Origin: Mobilicoccus pelagius NBRC 104925 | GTDB taxonomy: Bacteria; Actinomycetota; Actinomycetes; Actinomycetales; Dermatophilaceae | Direction: 5' to 3' | DNA: 64,000 nt | Assembly (NCBI RefSeq): GCF_000247995.1 | Contig: NZ_BAFE01000052.1 | Location: 1 to 64,000 of the forward strand | Part shown: in pieces, positions 52,812 through 61,785 of the stretch | Layout of the letters: each line of letters opens with the position of its first letter | Position numbering within the stretch: the stretch's first letter is position 1 | Position numbers and translations under genes: made by a program | Notes under the pieces: model-generated | The model's database searches: none | Seen by the model: only the letters and a program-made list of their open reading frames with translations | Told to the model about the DNA's origin: nothing

Positions 52812-53657
52812 ATGATCATCGACCTTCACGCCCACACCCTCGTCTCCGACGGCACGGACACCCCCGCGCAACTCGTCGAGCAGGCCGAGGCGGCAGGGCT
52901 GGACGTCGTCGCCCTCACCGACCACGACACCGCCGCCGGGTGGCGTGAGGCCATCGACGCCGCCGAGCGACTCCGCGTCGGGTTGCTGCCGGGCATCGAG
53001 ATCTCGTGCTCCTGGGACGGGATCAGCGTGCACCTCCTCGCCTATCTGCTCGACCCGGCGGACCCCGACCTCGCGGCCGAGCTCGACGCCGCCCGTGAGA
53101 GCCGCGACGTGCGTGCACGACGCATCGTCGACCTCCTCTCCCGCGACGTCCCGGTCACGTGGGACGACGTCGTCGCGCAGGTCGGGGAGGGGGCGACCAT
53201 GGGTCGCCCGCACATCGCCGACGCCCTCGTCGCCCGGGGGGTCGTCCCCGACAGGTCGGCTGCGTTCGAGACCTACCTCCACACCGGATCGCCCTACTAC
53301 GTCACGCACTACGCGCCCGACCCCGTCGACGCCGTGCGGCTGGTGCGGGCGGCCGGGGGGGTGCCCGTCATGGCGCACCCGTTCGCGGCGAAGCGGGGGC
53401 GCCTCGTGCCCGACACCGTCATCGAGGAGATGACCCGCGCGGGACTGTTCGCGCTCGAGGCCGATCACCCCGATCACGACGAGGCCCAGCGGGCGAAGGC
53501 CCATGCCGTCGCCGCCGATCTCGGGCTCCACGTCACGGGTTCCAGCGACTACCACGGCACCGGCAAACCCCAGGGCCTCGCCGCTTGCACGACCCACCCC
53601 GACGTGCTCGACGCCCTCCTCGCCGAGCCGACGAGCCGCGGCATCGTGCGCCCCTGA
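52812..53657 (+). CDS. PHP-domain phosphoesterase (3',5'-nucleotide phosphatase-like)
   Basis: 281 residues. PHP metal motifs: HAH at 6-8 (DLHAHTLVSDG), TDHDTAAGW near 40, GIEIS near 61 (Glu), MAHPFAAKRG, and GSSDYHG near the C-terminus. The length and motifs match RNase AM/YciV-type enzymes that degrade pAp or short 5'-phosphorylated RNA, although related proteins act on other phosphates. Leaderless ATG after TAGGCT. Stand-alone. Confidence 0.87.
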   Translation: MIIDLHAHTLVSDGTDTPAQLVEQAEAAGLDVVALTDHDTAAGWREAIDAAERLRVGLLPGIEISCSWDGISVHLLAYLLDPADPDLAAELDAARESRDVRARRIVDLLSRDVPVTWDDVVAQVGEGATMGRPHIADALVARGVVPDRSAAFETYLHTGSPYYVTHYAPDPVDAVRLVRAAGGVPVMAHPFAAKRGRLVPDTVIEEMTRAGLFALEADHPDHDEAQRAKAHAVAADLGLHVTGSSDYHGTGKPQGLAACTTHPDVLDALLAEPTSRGIVRP

Positions 53658-53717
53658 GCGACGGCCCCTTCCGCCGTCGAGGAAGGAGTGATGAGGGGGG
53701 AGCTCCCGGGGAACGAG

Positions 53718-53752
53718 CACGCCCCGCACCACGAGACGCGGTGCGGGGCGTG
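53718..53752 (+). terminator. Hairpin after the PHP gene
   Basis: CACGCCCCGCACC (53718-53730) pairs with GGTGCGGGGCGTG (53740-53752), 13 bp, 9-nt loop. Confidence 0.8.
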
Positions 53753-53878
53753 GGCGCGCGGGGACGCGCCGAGGCGAACTGCCACCCGAAGGGGTGGGCG
53801 GCAGGTCGTCGGTCCTCGGGAGGGGGACGTGCGTCGTGGGCGCCGCAGACGTCGACGGATCACGCCGGCGTCGAGGCC

Positions 53879-53902
53879 GGTCGTCGGTCGTCGGTCGTCG
53901 GT
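53879..53902. repeat. Tandem 7-bp repeat GGTCGTC, 3.4 copies
   Basis: Three exact copies plus a partial fourth, in a non-coding gap; likely slippage-prone microsatellite. Confidence 0.6.
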
Positions 53903-54234
53903 GCAGAACCCCCGATGCTCCACGGATCCCGGGACGTCGCAGCCCCGGACGTCGTGACCCCCGACGTCGCAGGTCCCCGGAACCCTGCGACCACGTCACA
54001 GTAGGACCCGACCGGACGAGCGTCCAACTGGCGTGACGAGCCATCCACGATACGGACGCGGCTCCACACCCGGGCTGGCACGAGGTCCCGCCCGCGGGAC
54101 GGCGGGTCGACGGCGCCAGGGGTCTGCGGCACGAGAGGGCGCGGCGGCGTCACGGACGACGGCCCGCAGCCGGGACGGCGACGGGGGCCGGTCCACGGTG
54201 TGGAGGGCCCCCGAGGCCGGACGAAGACGAACGG

Positions 54235-55869
54235 TCAGTCGGCCGAGGCGCCGCTGGATCCGCCGTGGGTGCGGCGACGACGGCGGCTCCGCGCCGGGCG
54301 GTCGCCGGCCTCCTCGGTGCGCGCCTCGCGCCCGCGGTCGGAGCGCTCGCCGCGGCCACCGCGGCCGTCACGATCGCCACCTCGGCCACCACGGCCACCA
54401 CGGCCGTCGGGACCGGAGTCGGAACGGCCACGACCACCGCGACCACGACCCTTGCCGGCCGAGGCGCCGGTCTCACCGAGGTCCTCGAGCTTCTCGGCCT
54501 CGAGCCCGGCCCGCGTCCGCGCCGACTTGGGCAGGCGGCCGGTGACCTCGGGATCGATGCCGAGGTCCTCGTAGAGGTGCGGCGAGGACGAGTACGTCTC
54601 GACGGGCTGCGGGATGCCGAGGCCGAGGGCCTTGTCGATGAGGCCCCAGCGCGGCATGTCGTCCCAGTCGACGAGCGTGATCGCGACGCCCTTGTGACCC
54701 GCGCGGCCGGTGCGGCCGGTGCGGTGCAGGTACGTCTTCTCGTCCTCCGGGCACTGGTAGTTGATGACGTGCGTGACGTTCTCGACGTCGATACCGCGGG
54801 CCGCGACGTCGGTGGCCACGAGGATGTCGACCTTGCCGTTGCGGAACGCCCGCAGCGCCTGCTCACGGGCGCCCTGGCCGAGGTCGCCGTGGATGCTCGC
54901 AGCGGCGAAGCCACGGTCGGCGAGCTCGTCGGCGACCTTCGCGGCCGTGCGCTTCGTGCGGCTGAAGATGATCGTGAGGCCGCGGCCCTCCGCCTGGAGG
55001 ATGCGGGCGACCATCTCGACCTTGTCCATCGCGTGCGCGCGGTAGACGTACTGGTCGATCGCGGCGACCGTCTGACCCTCGTCGTCGTCGCTGATGGCTC
55101 GGATGTGCGTCGGGCGCGTCATGTAGCGGCGGGCGAGGGTGACGACGGCGCCCGGCATCGTCGCGGAGAAGAGCATCGTCTGACGCGACGCCGGCGTCTG
55201 CGCGAGGAGCTTCTCGACGTCGGGGAGGAATCCCAGGTCGAGCATCTCGTCGGCCTCGTCGAGAACGAGCGTGCGGATGGCGTGCAGATTGAGGTGACCC
55301 TGCTGCATGAGGTCGATGAGGCGACCGGGGGTGCCGACGACGACCTCGACGCCCTTCTGGAGGGCCTCGATCTGCGGCTCGAACGCGCGGCCGCCGTAGA
55401 TCGTCGTCACGCGGATGCCGCGACGCGAGGCGGCACGGGTGAGGTCACCGGCGACCTGGTTCGCGAGCTCACGCGTCGGAGCGACGACGAGGCCCTGCGG
55501 GCGACCCGGGTGCGGCAGGTCCTCGAACCCCTCGTCACCGGGGGCGACGACGCGGTCCAGGAGAGGCACGCCGAAGCCGAGCGTCTTGCCCGTACCCGTC
55601 TTGGCCTGCCCGATGATGTCGTACCCGCCGAGCGCGACCGGCAGGGTCATCGCCTGGATCGGGAACGGCGTGACGATGCCGGCGTCCGCGAGGGCCGCGA
55701 CGATGTCGGGGTGGACGTCGAAGTCGGCGAACGTCTTCTCGACGACGGCCTCGGGGTGGGCCTCGATCGTGGTGTCGGCGCCCGCGGCCTGGGCCGACGC
55801 GTCGATCGTCGGTTCGACGACGGCGTCCGAGACGGGCGGGGCGGTGAGAGCGGGGTCGTTCCTGGTCAT
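54235..55869 (-). CDS. DEAD-box RNA helicase, RhlE/CsdA-like, with RG-rich tail
   Basis: 544 residues. A 45-residue Ala/Pro-rich lead, then Q motif (FPIQAMTLP), motif I AKTGTGKT at 89-96, PTRELA, TPGR, DEAD at 204-207, SAT, and HRTGRTGRAG. The last 85 residues are Arg/Gly/Asp-rich with RGG-type units, a flexible RNA-binding tail. Such helicases act in ribosome assembly, RNA decay and cold adaptation. ATG 55867-55869 has AAGGATCTCC upstream on the minus strand. Neighbours DUF3107 and TetR follow the mycobacterial order around rhlE. Confidence 0.94.
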   Translation of the reverse strand: MTRNDPALTAPPVSDAVVEPTIDASAQAAGADTTIEAHPEAVVEKTFADFDVHPDIVAALADAGIVTPFPIQAMTLPVALGGYDIIGQAKTGTGKTLGFGVPLLDRVVAPGDEGFEDLPHPGRPQGLVVAPTRELANQVAGDLTRAASRRGIRVTTIYGGRAFEPQIEALQKGVEVVVGTPGRLIDLMQQGHLNLHAIRTLVLDEADEMLDLGFLPDVEKLLAQTPASRQTMLFSATMPGAVVTLARRYMTRPTHIRAISDDDEGQTVAAIDQYVYRAHAMDKVEMVARILQAEGRGLTIIFSRTKRTAAKVADELADRGFAAASIHGDLGQGAREQALRAFRNGKVDILVATDVAARGIDVENVTHVINYQCPEDEKTYLHRTGRTGRAGHKGVAITLVDWDDMPRWGLIDKALGLGIPQPVETYSSSPHLYEDLGIDPEVTGRLPKSARTRAGLEAEKLEDLGETGASAGKGRGRGGRGRSDSGPDGRGGRGGRGGDRDGRGGRGERSDRGREARTEEAGDRPARSRRRRRTHGGSSGASAD

Positions 55870-56110
55870 GGAGATCCTTCGATCGGCCTGCGGCGCAGGG
55901 CGCACACGGGTGGGTGTCGGGCCGATCGGAGGTCATTCATGGCGCCGCGAGGGGGCGCAGGAGGCGGAGTCGAACCGCCGTCGTGGTCACGTTCGTGCCG
56001 ACCGGGCACCGGGATGGTCACCCGCAGTCTACCTCCGGGGCACATCCGCCCCAGACGCGCCACGGCCCGGCTGCGCGGAGGCGACCGGGCCGTGGGCGGC
56101 ACCGGGTGGA

Positions 56111-56335
56111 TCAGAGCATCCCGAAACCGACACCGCCGCGACGGGGAGCGCCGATCTCGACGTAGGCGAGGGCGGCACTCGGGACGAGCACCACACTGCC
56201 CTTGGAATCGACGAGGCGGAGCGGGGTGGAGTTCGTGAAGGCGGCGGTCACCGTGCTCTCGATCTCCTCCGGCGACTCGTCGGACTCGATGGTGATCTCG
56301 CGGCTCGTGTTCTGCACACCGATCTTGACCTCCAC
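56111..56335 (-). CDS. DUF3107 family protein
   Basis: 74 residues; small actinobacterial protein beginning VEVKIGVQNTSREITIESDE. GTG at 56333-56335 is clearly the start: AAAGGAG lies 7 nt upstream on the minus strand. It matches in kind the mycobacterial TB9.4 protein adjacent to a TetR gene. The fold is a small beta/alpha protein with no catalytic motif seen; function unknown. Missed easily because its frame stays open far upstream. Confidence 0.9.
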   Translation of the reverse strand: MEVKIGVQNTSREITIESDESPEEIESTVTAAFTNSTPLRLVDSKGSVVLVPSAALAYVEIGAPRRGGVGFGML

Positions 56336-56489
56336 GAGGTCTCCTTTCGGGAGGCGCCGCGGTGAGGCGACGCGAGCGGGACGACCGCGCCCGGCGGGCA
56401 CGATCGGGTTCTCGTCCAGGTTAACCACGGGGGACGGGCCGTTCTTCCCGCCTCGCACGCGTGGGGGCCGTGGCGCCGCCCCCGACGGG

Positions 56490-57137
56490 TCAGCGGGTCT
56501 GGGCGACGCCGTCGACGACGGGGAAGCTGCGGATGCCGCGCCACACGACCTCGGCGAGGAGCCGCGCGGCCTGCTCGAGGGGGATCTGGGAGCCCTGTCG
56601 GACCCAGCGCCGGGCCGCGGTCTGCGCCATGCCGACGACGCCCGTGGCGACGAGGCCCGCCTCGGACTCCGAGAGACCCGTCTGGTCGACGACGAGGTCA
56701 CCGACCGCCTTGGCCGACACCCGCTCGACGGTGCGGACGCGATCGGCGACCTGCGCCTCCTGCCGGAGGTCCGACTCGAAGACGAGCCGGTAGGTGCCGC
56801 CGTTGCGGGCGACGAACCCGAGGTAGGCCTCCATCGTCGCGACGACCCGCTGCTCGTTGTCGCTCGTCGACCTCAACGCCGCCTGCACCGAGTCCAGGAG
56901 CTGCTCGCAGGCCGCGTCGAGCAGCGCGAGGTACAGCTCGAGCTTGCCCGGGAAGTGCTGGTAGAGGACCGGCTTGGACACCCCGGCCCGGTCGGCGATC
57001 TCGTCCATGCCGGCGGCGTGGTACCCGGACTCGACGAAGACCGCCTGCGCGGCCGCGAGGAGCTGCGTCCGACGCTCCTCGCGGGGCAGACGGGTGCCGC
57101 GCGGCACGCTGGGGGTTCCACCGGGGGTCGTGACCAC
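56490..57137 (-). CDS. TetR-family regulator next to DUF3107
   Basis: 215 residues. Helix-turn-helix at about 15-60 (LLAAAQAVFVESGYHAAGMD, then IADRAGVSKPVLYQHFPGKL), and an all-helical C-terminal domain (LDSVQAALRSTSDNEQRVVA ... ETGLSESEAGLV-like segment). Start GTG 57135-57137 has AAGGAG 11 nt upstream, slightly far; no better in-frame codon exists. Same direction as the DUF3107 gene and 154 bp upstream of it; divergent from adnA. Ligand unknown. Confidence 0.88.
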   Translation of the reverse strand: MVTTPGGTPSVPRGTRLPREERRTQLLAAAQAVFVESGYHAAGMDEIADRAGVSKPVLYQHFPGKLELYLALLDAACEQLLDSVQAALRSTSDNEQRVVATMEAYLGFVARNGGTYRLVFESDLRQEAQVADRVRTVERVSAKAVGDLVVDQTGLSESEAGLVATGVVGMAQTAARRWVRQGSQIPLEQAARLLAEVVWRGIRSFPVVDGVAQTR

Positions 57138-57588
57138 GATCGATCCGGCTCCTTCCGGGGTAGAGGTGCTCGCGCGATCGGTCGACGCCGAGAACAGGCA
57201 TCCTAGTCGCGCCTCCGCGCTCCCCACGGCACACCGGGCAGGACGGCTCCGGCGGGCTCCGGCGGGCTCCGCGTCGACGCACCGTCGACCCGCAGGACGT
57301 TTCCCTCCTCGCGTGCGGAGAGGCGCGACTCGGGGCCCGGCGGCGGCGTGGCTCGATCGGGATCCGCTGCGTCCGTGGGAGTCCCGCATCCTCGGCTCGT
57401 CGGGGTGCCGTGCTTCCCTCCCGGCCGTCCACGGGTCCCGGGTGACGGGGCGCGGTCGTCGGTTCCCGTCCCCTCGGGGGTGTCGTCGGCGCCGTCCCGG
57501 GTGCGTCGTGACGGGCGCAGGGTCCACCGTCGACGACCGTCGGTGGCGGAGGCGAACGGTTGTCGGTGGCCTCTGGTCCAATGGCGTC
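57138..57588. other. 451-bp divergent region tetR / adnA
   Basis: No gene supported. Contains the TetR ribosome binding site, a duplicated CTCCGGCGGG (near 57247-57270), and, close to adnA, TCCAAT (57577-57582) six bases before the ATG as a possible leaderless -10. A weak SOS-like CGAAC-N4-GTCGG lies near 57553. Confidence 0.5.
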
Positions 57589-60500
57589 ATGAGCGCGACA
57601 CCCCGCCCAGAGGACGCCCGAGACGTGCTCGCCGCCGGTGCCGCCCCGACCCGGGGGGAGTCCCAGGGTGCCCGCGTCGACGGCGGGGTGCGGGCGGCGC
57701 GGGGCGGACGACCACGGTTCCTCCGCGACCGGTCGACACGGGTGGTCCCGGTCGAACGTCTCGACGCCTCCCAGCGTCGGGCCGTGCGGGCGCGCGGGTC
57801 GCTCGTGCGGGCGTTCGGCGCCCCCGGCACGGGCAAGACGACGGTGGCGGTCCACGCCGTGCTCGACCGAGTGCGATCGGGGGAGGTTCGGCCCCACGAG
57901 ACGCTCGTCCTCGCGCCCACGCGCGTCGCCGCGGCGCGCCTCCGGCACGGCCTCACCGCCGAGCTCGCCGCGACCACCGCCTCCCCGCTCGTGTGCAGCG
58001 TGCAGGCCTTCGCCTTCGGGCTCCTCCGCCGTGACGCGGCCGAGCGGGGTGAGCCCACGCCGCGCCTCCTCAGCGGCCCCGAGCAGGACGTCGTCCTGCG
58101 GGAGCTCCTCGCCGGTCACGAGAGTGGGTTCGGGCGTCGACCCGACTGGCCGGCGGCGCTTGCCGAGGCCACCCGCACCCGCGGCTTCCGGGCCGAACTG
58201 CGCGACCTCCTCATGCGGGCCGTCGAGTACGGGCTCGACGCCGAGGGGTTCGCCGCGCTCGCCGCTCGGGAGGGCAACGACGTGTGGGGCGCGGCGGCGC
58301 AGGTGCTCGCCGAGTACGACGAGGTCACCGCCCTCTCCTCCCCGGGCGGTTACGACCCGGCGTGGATCCTCACGGCCGCCGCCGACCTCCTCGAGGACGA
58401 CCCGGCCGTGCGGGCCCGGGTCCACGACGAGGTGCGTGTCGTCGTCGTCGACGACGCGCAGGAGCTCACCGCGCCCGCCGCGCGTCTGCTCGCGCTCCTC
58501 CGCAGCCCCGTCGGCGAGGTCGTCCTCGTCGGCGACCCCGATGTGGCCACCCAGACCTTCCGTGGTGCCGACCCGCGCCTCATGATGTCCGAGCCCGCGA
58601 CCGTCACCTGCGTGCTCGAGCGCTCCTGGCGTCTGCCCGCGCGGGTCGGTGAAGTCGTGTCACGCGTCGCCGAACGTGTCGGCTCCGTCGGCTCGGTGGC
58701 CCATCGTCTGGGGCGGCCCCTGGGGGACGGTGGCGTCGTCGGCCTCGTCTCCCCGCCGTCCTCGCCGGGGTCCGCACCGCTTCCGGCCGACGCGGGTGGA
58801 AGCGACGCGGCCACGGGAGTCGCCGCGGGCACCGAGGCGCCGGGACACGACGGGGGTGTCGCCGCACGACGATCCGTCACGAGTCTCGCCGCAGCACGGG
58901 GTCGAGCCAATGCGGCGCGCACGTCCGTCCCGGAGCAGGCGACCCTCTTCGACTGGTCTGACGACGCCGACGCCGACGCCGACGCCGTGACGGGCCCCGC
59001 CGGTCCGGCCGACGGTGCCCCCGTCACCCCGCCGACGGATCGGGCGGGCGAGGGCGGCGCGCCCGTCGGCCCCGGCGGTTCCGTCGGTTCCGTCGGCTCG
59101 GGGGTCCCGTCCGCCGACATCTCCGCCACGTCCGCGGGACCGCCGGGGGACTCTGCACACGCCTCACCGGACCCGGCCACCGCGACCGACGTGGGTCCCT
59201 CGCCGAACGCCACCGCCGAGGGGGAGACCCCGACGGAGGGCGACGTCGAGGTCGCCGTCCTCGCGACCGCGGTGGCCGAGGCCCGCTACGTCGCCGCACG
59301 ACTGCGCCAGGCGCACCTCGTCGACGGGATGCCGTACTCGCGAATGGCGGTCGTCGTCCGCGGCGCCGGGCGCAGCGCGACGATGCGGCGCGTCCTCGCC
59401 GGTGACGGCATCCCCGTCGACGTCCCCGGCGCCCGGGTGCCGCTGCGCGAGGAGCCCGCCGTCCGTCCGCTCCTCACCAGCTTCGCTATCGCGCTCGCAC
59501 GGGCGACGGCGGGCGCCACGGACGACGGGGCGAGGCCCCCGGCCGTGGCGGGAGCAGGAGAGACCGGACTCGACGCCGAGACCGTCCTCGACCTGCTCGC
59601 CTCGCCCCTCGGCGGCAGCGACTCCCTCGCCGTCCGACGCCTGCTCCGCGCATTGCGCCAGGCCGAGGTGCGCCGCCTCGAGTCCGAGTCCGTCCTTCCG
59701 GAGGGATCCGACCCGGCGTCCTCGGCGCCCGCGCCCCAGTCCGTCACGACGTCGGCGTCCGACCTCGGTGGCCCCGCGGCGACCTCGTCCGACACGTCCT
59801 CCGGCACGACCTCCACCGTGTGCTCCCCACTCGAGGGGGGCGCCGTCCCCCACGCGGGGGCGGACGAGCCTGCGGGCCCGGGGGCCTCCGCGACCGGCGA
59901 CGCGGAGTTCCGCGCGCCCCGCTCCGCCACGCCTCACGCCGACGCGCGCACGTCCGCCGCGGACCCGTCGGCGTCGGCGGCACCGTTCCCCTTCGTCGTG
60001 CCCCCGAGGATACGCAGCACCGACGAACTCCTCGTCGCCGCGGTGACCGGGGACCCCGTCATCGACCACGTCGACGCCCAGGCCCCGGCCGCCGGGCTCC
60101 GGCGGATCCGACGCGTCCTCGCCGCAGGTGTCGCCGCGGCCTCCCGTCACCACGACGGGTGGGCTCCGGGCGTCACCGCGGAGACCGTGCTGTGGGCGAT
60201 GTGGGAGGCCGGCGGCCTCGCCGAGCCGTGGCGTCGCGCCGCGCTCGCGGGCAGCCAACGTGCCGACCGCGACCTCGACGCCGTCGTCGCCCTCATGGAC
60301 GCCGCCGCCCGCTACGTCGACCGGCTGCCCCTCCGGGGACCCGACGGGTTCCTCGAACACGTCCGCGGCCAGGACGTCGCAGGTGACACCCTCGTCGCGC
60401 GTGCCCCCGCCGACGAGTGCGTCACGCTCACGACCCCCGCGGGCGCGGCAGGTTCCGAGTGGGACCTCGTCGTCGTCGCCGGCCTCCAGGAGGGTGTGTG

Positions 60501-61785
60501 GCCCGACCTCCGCCTGCGGGGATCGGTCCTCGGCTCCGCCGCCCTCGTCGACACCCTCACCGGCCGCGGTCTCACGCCGCAGGGCGCGCGCAGCGCCATC
60601 CGTTCCGACGAGACGCGTCTCCTCCTCGTCGCCGTGAGCCGCACCCGCGACCGCCTCCTGTGCACGGCGGTCCGCAACGACGAGGAGACGCCCTCGCCGT
60701 TCCTCGACCTCGTCGACCCCCTCGAGGAGGCGCGCCCGTTCGCGACGCCGCCGCCCCCGATGACGGCGTCGGATCTCGTCGCGACGCTGCGCCGCCGTGT
60801 CACCGGCGGTGCCCTCGCCACGCTCCCCACCCCGGCGTCGGCAGGGGAACGCCCCGACGCCGCGGACGCGCACGAACCTCCCCGGGAGGTTGCGCGACCG
60901 GCCGACCGGGTGGCCGCCCGACTCCTCGCCCGCCTCGCGGACTCCGGCGTCGCTGGCGCCGACCCCGACGACTGGTGGGGGCTGCGCGACGTGAGCGACG
61001 ACCGCCCCCGACGCGCCGACGACGACCGCGTCGCCGTGTCCCCCTCCAAGGTCGAGGCGTTCGCCCGGTGCGAGCTCCGGTGGCTCCTCGCCGGTTCCGG
61101 CGGCCAGGCGGGGGAGGGCACGGTCGCCTCCACCATCGGCACGCTCGTGCACGACATCGCCGCCACCACCGACAACGGCGACCACGCAGCACTCCTCGCC
61201 GAACTCGAGCGTCGATGGCCCGAACTCGACCTCCCGCCGGGGTGGCTCTCCCGCCGCCGCCACGAGGAGGCCGTCGCGATGATCGACCGTCTCCACCGCC
61301 AGCACCGCGCCGCCCTCGCCGCCGGGTGGGAGGTCGTCGGCACCGAGATCGACGTCGAGGTCCCCCTCGGCCGCGCCGTCGTCCGGGGTCGGGTCGACCG
61401 CCTCGAACGCGACGCGGAGGGGCGGCTCCGGGTCGTCGACCTCAAGACGGGATCGAGCAAGCCGCCGGCCGCCGATCTGCCGACCCATCCCCAGCTCGGC
61501 GCCTACCAGGTCGCCGTCGAGGAGGGCGCGTTCGCCGAACACGGCACCGACTCCGCCGGAGCCGCCCTCATGCAGATCGGTCGCGGTGGCGGGGTGCGGG
61601 GCGCGCTCCAGGAACAGCAGCCCCTCGCCGCCCAGGAGGACCCCGGTTGGGCCCGCGAGCTCCTCGACTCGACGGCCGAGGGCATGGCCGGCGCGACGTT
61701 CCGCGCCAACGCCGGCGCGTGGTGTCGCGTGTGCGAATCGCGGTTCAGCTGCCCGATCCAACCCGAGGGAGAGATGCTCCGATGA
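57589..61785 (+). CDS. adnA: AdnA: UvrD-like helicase with C-terminal nuclease, double-strand break resection
   Basis: 1398 residues; one half of AdnAB, the actinobacterial RecBCD/AddAB counterpart that resects DNA ends. Motor domain: Walker A GAPGTGKTT at 77-85, Walker B VVVVDDAQEL with DD in place of DE (about 283-292). C-terminal PD-(D/E)XK nuclease: SKVEAFARCELRWLL with Cys1161, GRVDRLERD, VDLKTG (Asp1284, Lys1286), PQLGAYQ, and the Fe-S cysteines Cys1379, Cys1382, Cys1388. Two long low-complexity inserts, about 388-550 and 702-800, make it some 300 residues longer than mycobacterial AdnA. ATG overlaps nothing; stop overlaps adnB (ATGA). Confidence 0.92.
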   Translation: MSATPRPEDARDVLAAGAAPTRGESQGARVDGGVRAARGGRPRFLRDRSTRVVPVERLDASQRRAVRARGSLVRAFGAPGTGKTTVAVHAVLDRVRSGEVRPHETLVLAPTRVAAARLRHGLTAELAATTASPLVCSVQAFAFGLLRRDAAERGEPTPRLLSGPEQDVVLRELLAGHESGFGRRPDWPAALAEATRTRGFRAELRDLLMRAVEYGLDAEGFAALAAREGNDVWGAAAQVLAEYDEVTALSSPGGYDPAWILTAAADLLEDDPAVRARVHDEVRVVVVDDAQELTAPAARLLALLRSPVGEVVLVGDPDVATQTFRGADPRLMMSEPATVTCVLERSWRLPARVGEVVSRVAERVGSVGSVAHRLGRPLGDGGVVGLVSPPSSPGSAPLPADAGGSDAATGVAAGTEAPGHDGGVAARRSVTSLAAARGRANAARTSVPEQATLFDWSDDADADADAVTGPAGPADGAPVTPPTDRAGEGGAPVGPGGSVGSVGSGVPSADISATSAGPPGDSAHASPDPATATDVGPSPNATAEGETPTEGDVEVAVLATAVAEARYVAARLRQAHLVDGMPYSRMAVVVRGAGRSATMRRVLAGDGIPVDVPGARVPLREEPAVRPLLTSFAIALARATAGATDDGARPPAVAGAGETGLDAETVLDLLASPLGGSDSLAVRRLLRALRQAEVRRLESESVLPEGSDPASSAPAPQSVTTSASDLGGPAATSSDTSSGTTSTVCSPLEGGAVPHAGADEPAGPGASATGDAEFRAPRSATPHADARTSAADPSASAAPFPFVVPPRIRSTDELLVAAVTGDPVIDHVDAQAPAAGLRRIRRVLAAGVAAASRHHDGWAPGVTAETVLWAMWEAGGLAEPWRRAALAGSQRADRDLDAVVALMDAAARYVDRLPLRGPDGFLEHVRGQDVAGDTLVARAPADECVTLTTPAGAAGSEWDLVVVAGLQEGVWPDLRLRGSVLGSAALVDTLTGRGLTPQGARSAIRSDETRLLLVAVSRTRDRLLCTAVRNDEETPSPFLDLVDPLEEARPFATPPPPMTASDLVATLRRRVTGGALATLPTPASAGERPDAADAHEPPREVARPADRVAARLLARLADSGVAGADPDDWWGLRDVSDDRPRRADDDRVAVSPSKVEAFARCELRWLLAGSGGQAGEGTVASTIGTLVHDIAATTDNGDHAALLAELERRWPELDLPPGWLSRRRHEEAVAMIDRLHRQHRAALAAGWEVVGTEIDVEVPLGRAVVRGRVDRLERDAEGRLRVVDLKTGSSKPPAADLPTHPQLGAYQVAVEEGAFAEHGTDSAGAALMQIGRGGGVRGALQEQQPLAAQEDPGWARELLDSTAEGMAGATFRANAGAWCRVCESRFSCPIQPEGEMLR

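Larger units (their letters stand above)
53658..54234. other. 577-bp gap between PHP and DEAD-box helicase
   Basis: No gene is supported. It has a terminator (53718-53752), a 7-bp tandem repeat (53879-53902), and several degenerate CGACGTCGCAG-like units near 53930-53990. The right end, past the helicase stop, shows no strong hairpin. Confidence 0.6.

Noticed and set aside
53658..54234. Small gene in the gap after the PHP gene
   Set aside because: Open frames here have no ribosome binding site, are Arg-rich and overlap a terminator and tandem repeats.
55890..56040. A complete tRNA gene on the minus strand around the T-arm-like sequence
   Set aside because: The bases 48 nt before the T-arm pair with the putative 3' acceptor at only about six of seven positions with two wobbles, and neither a D-arm nor a five-pair anticodon stem can be drawn.
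57548..57568. LexA/SOS box upstream of adnA (CGAAC-N4-GTCGG)
   Set aside because: Only one half matches the actinobacterial CGAAC-N4-GTTCG consensus; the second half has two mismatches.
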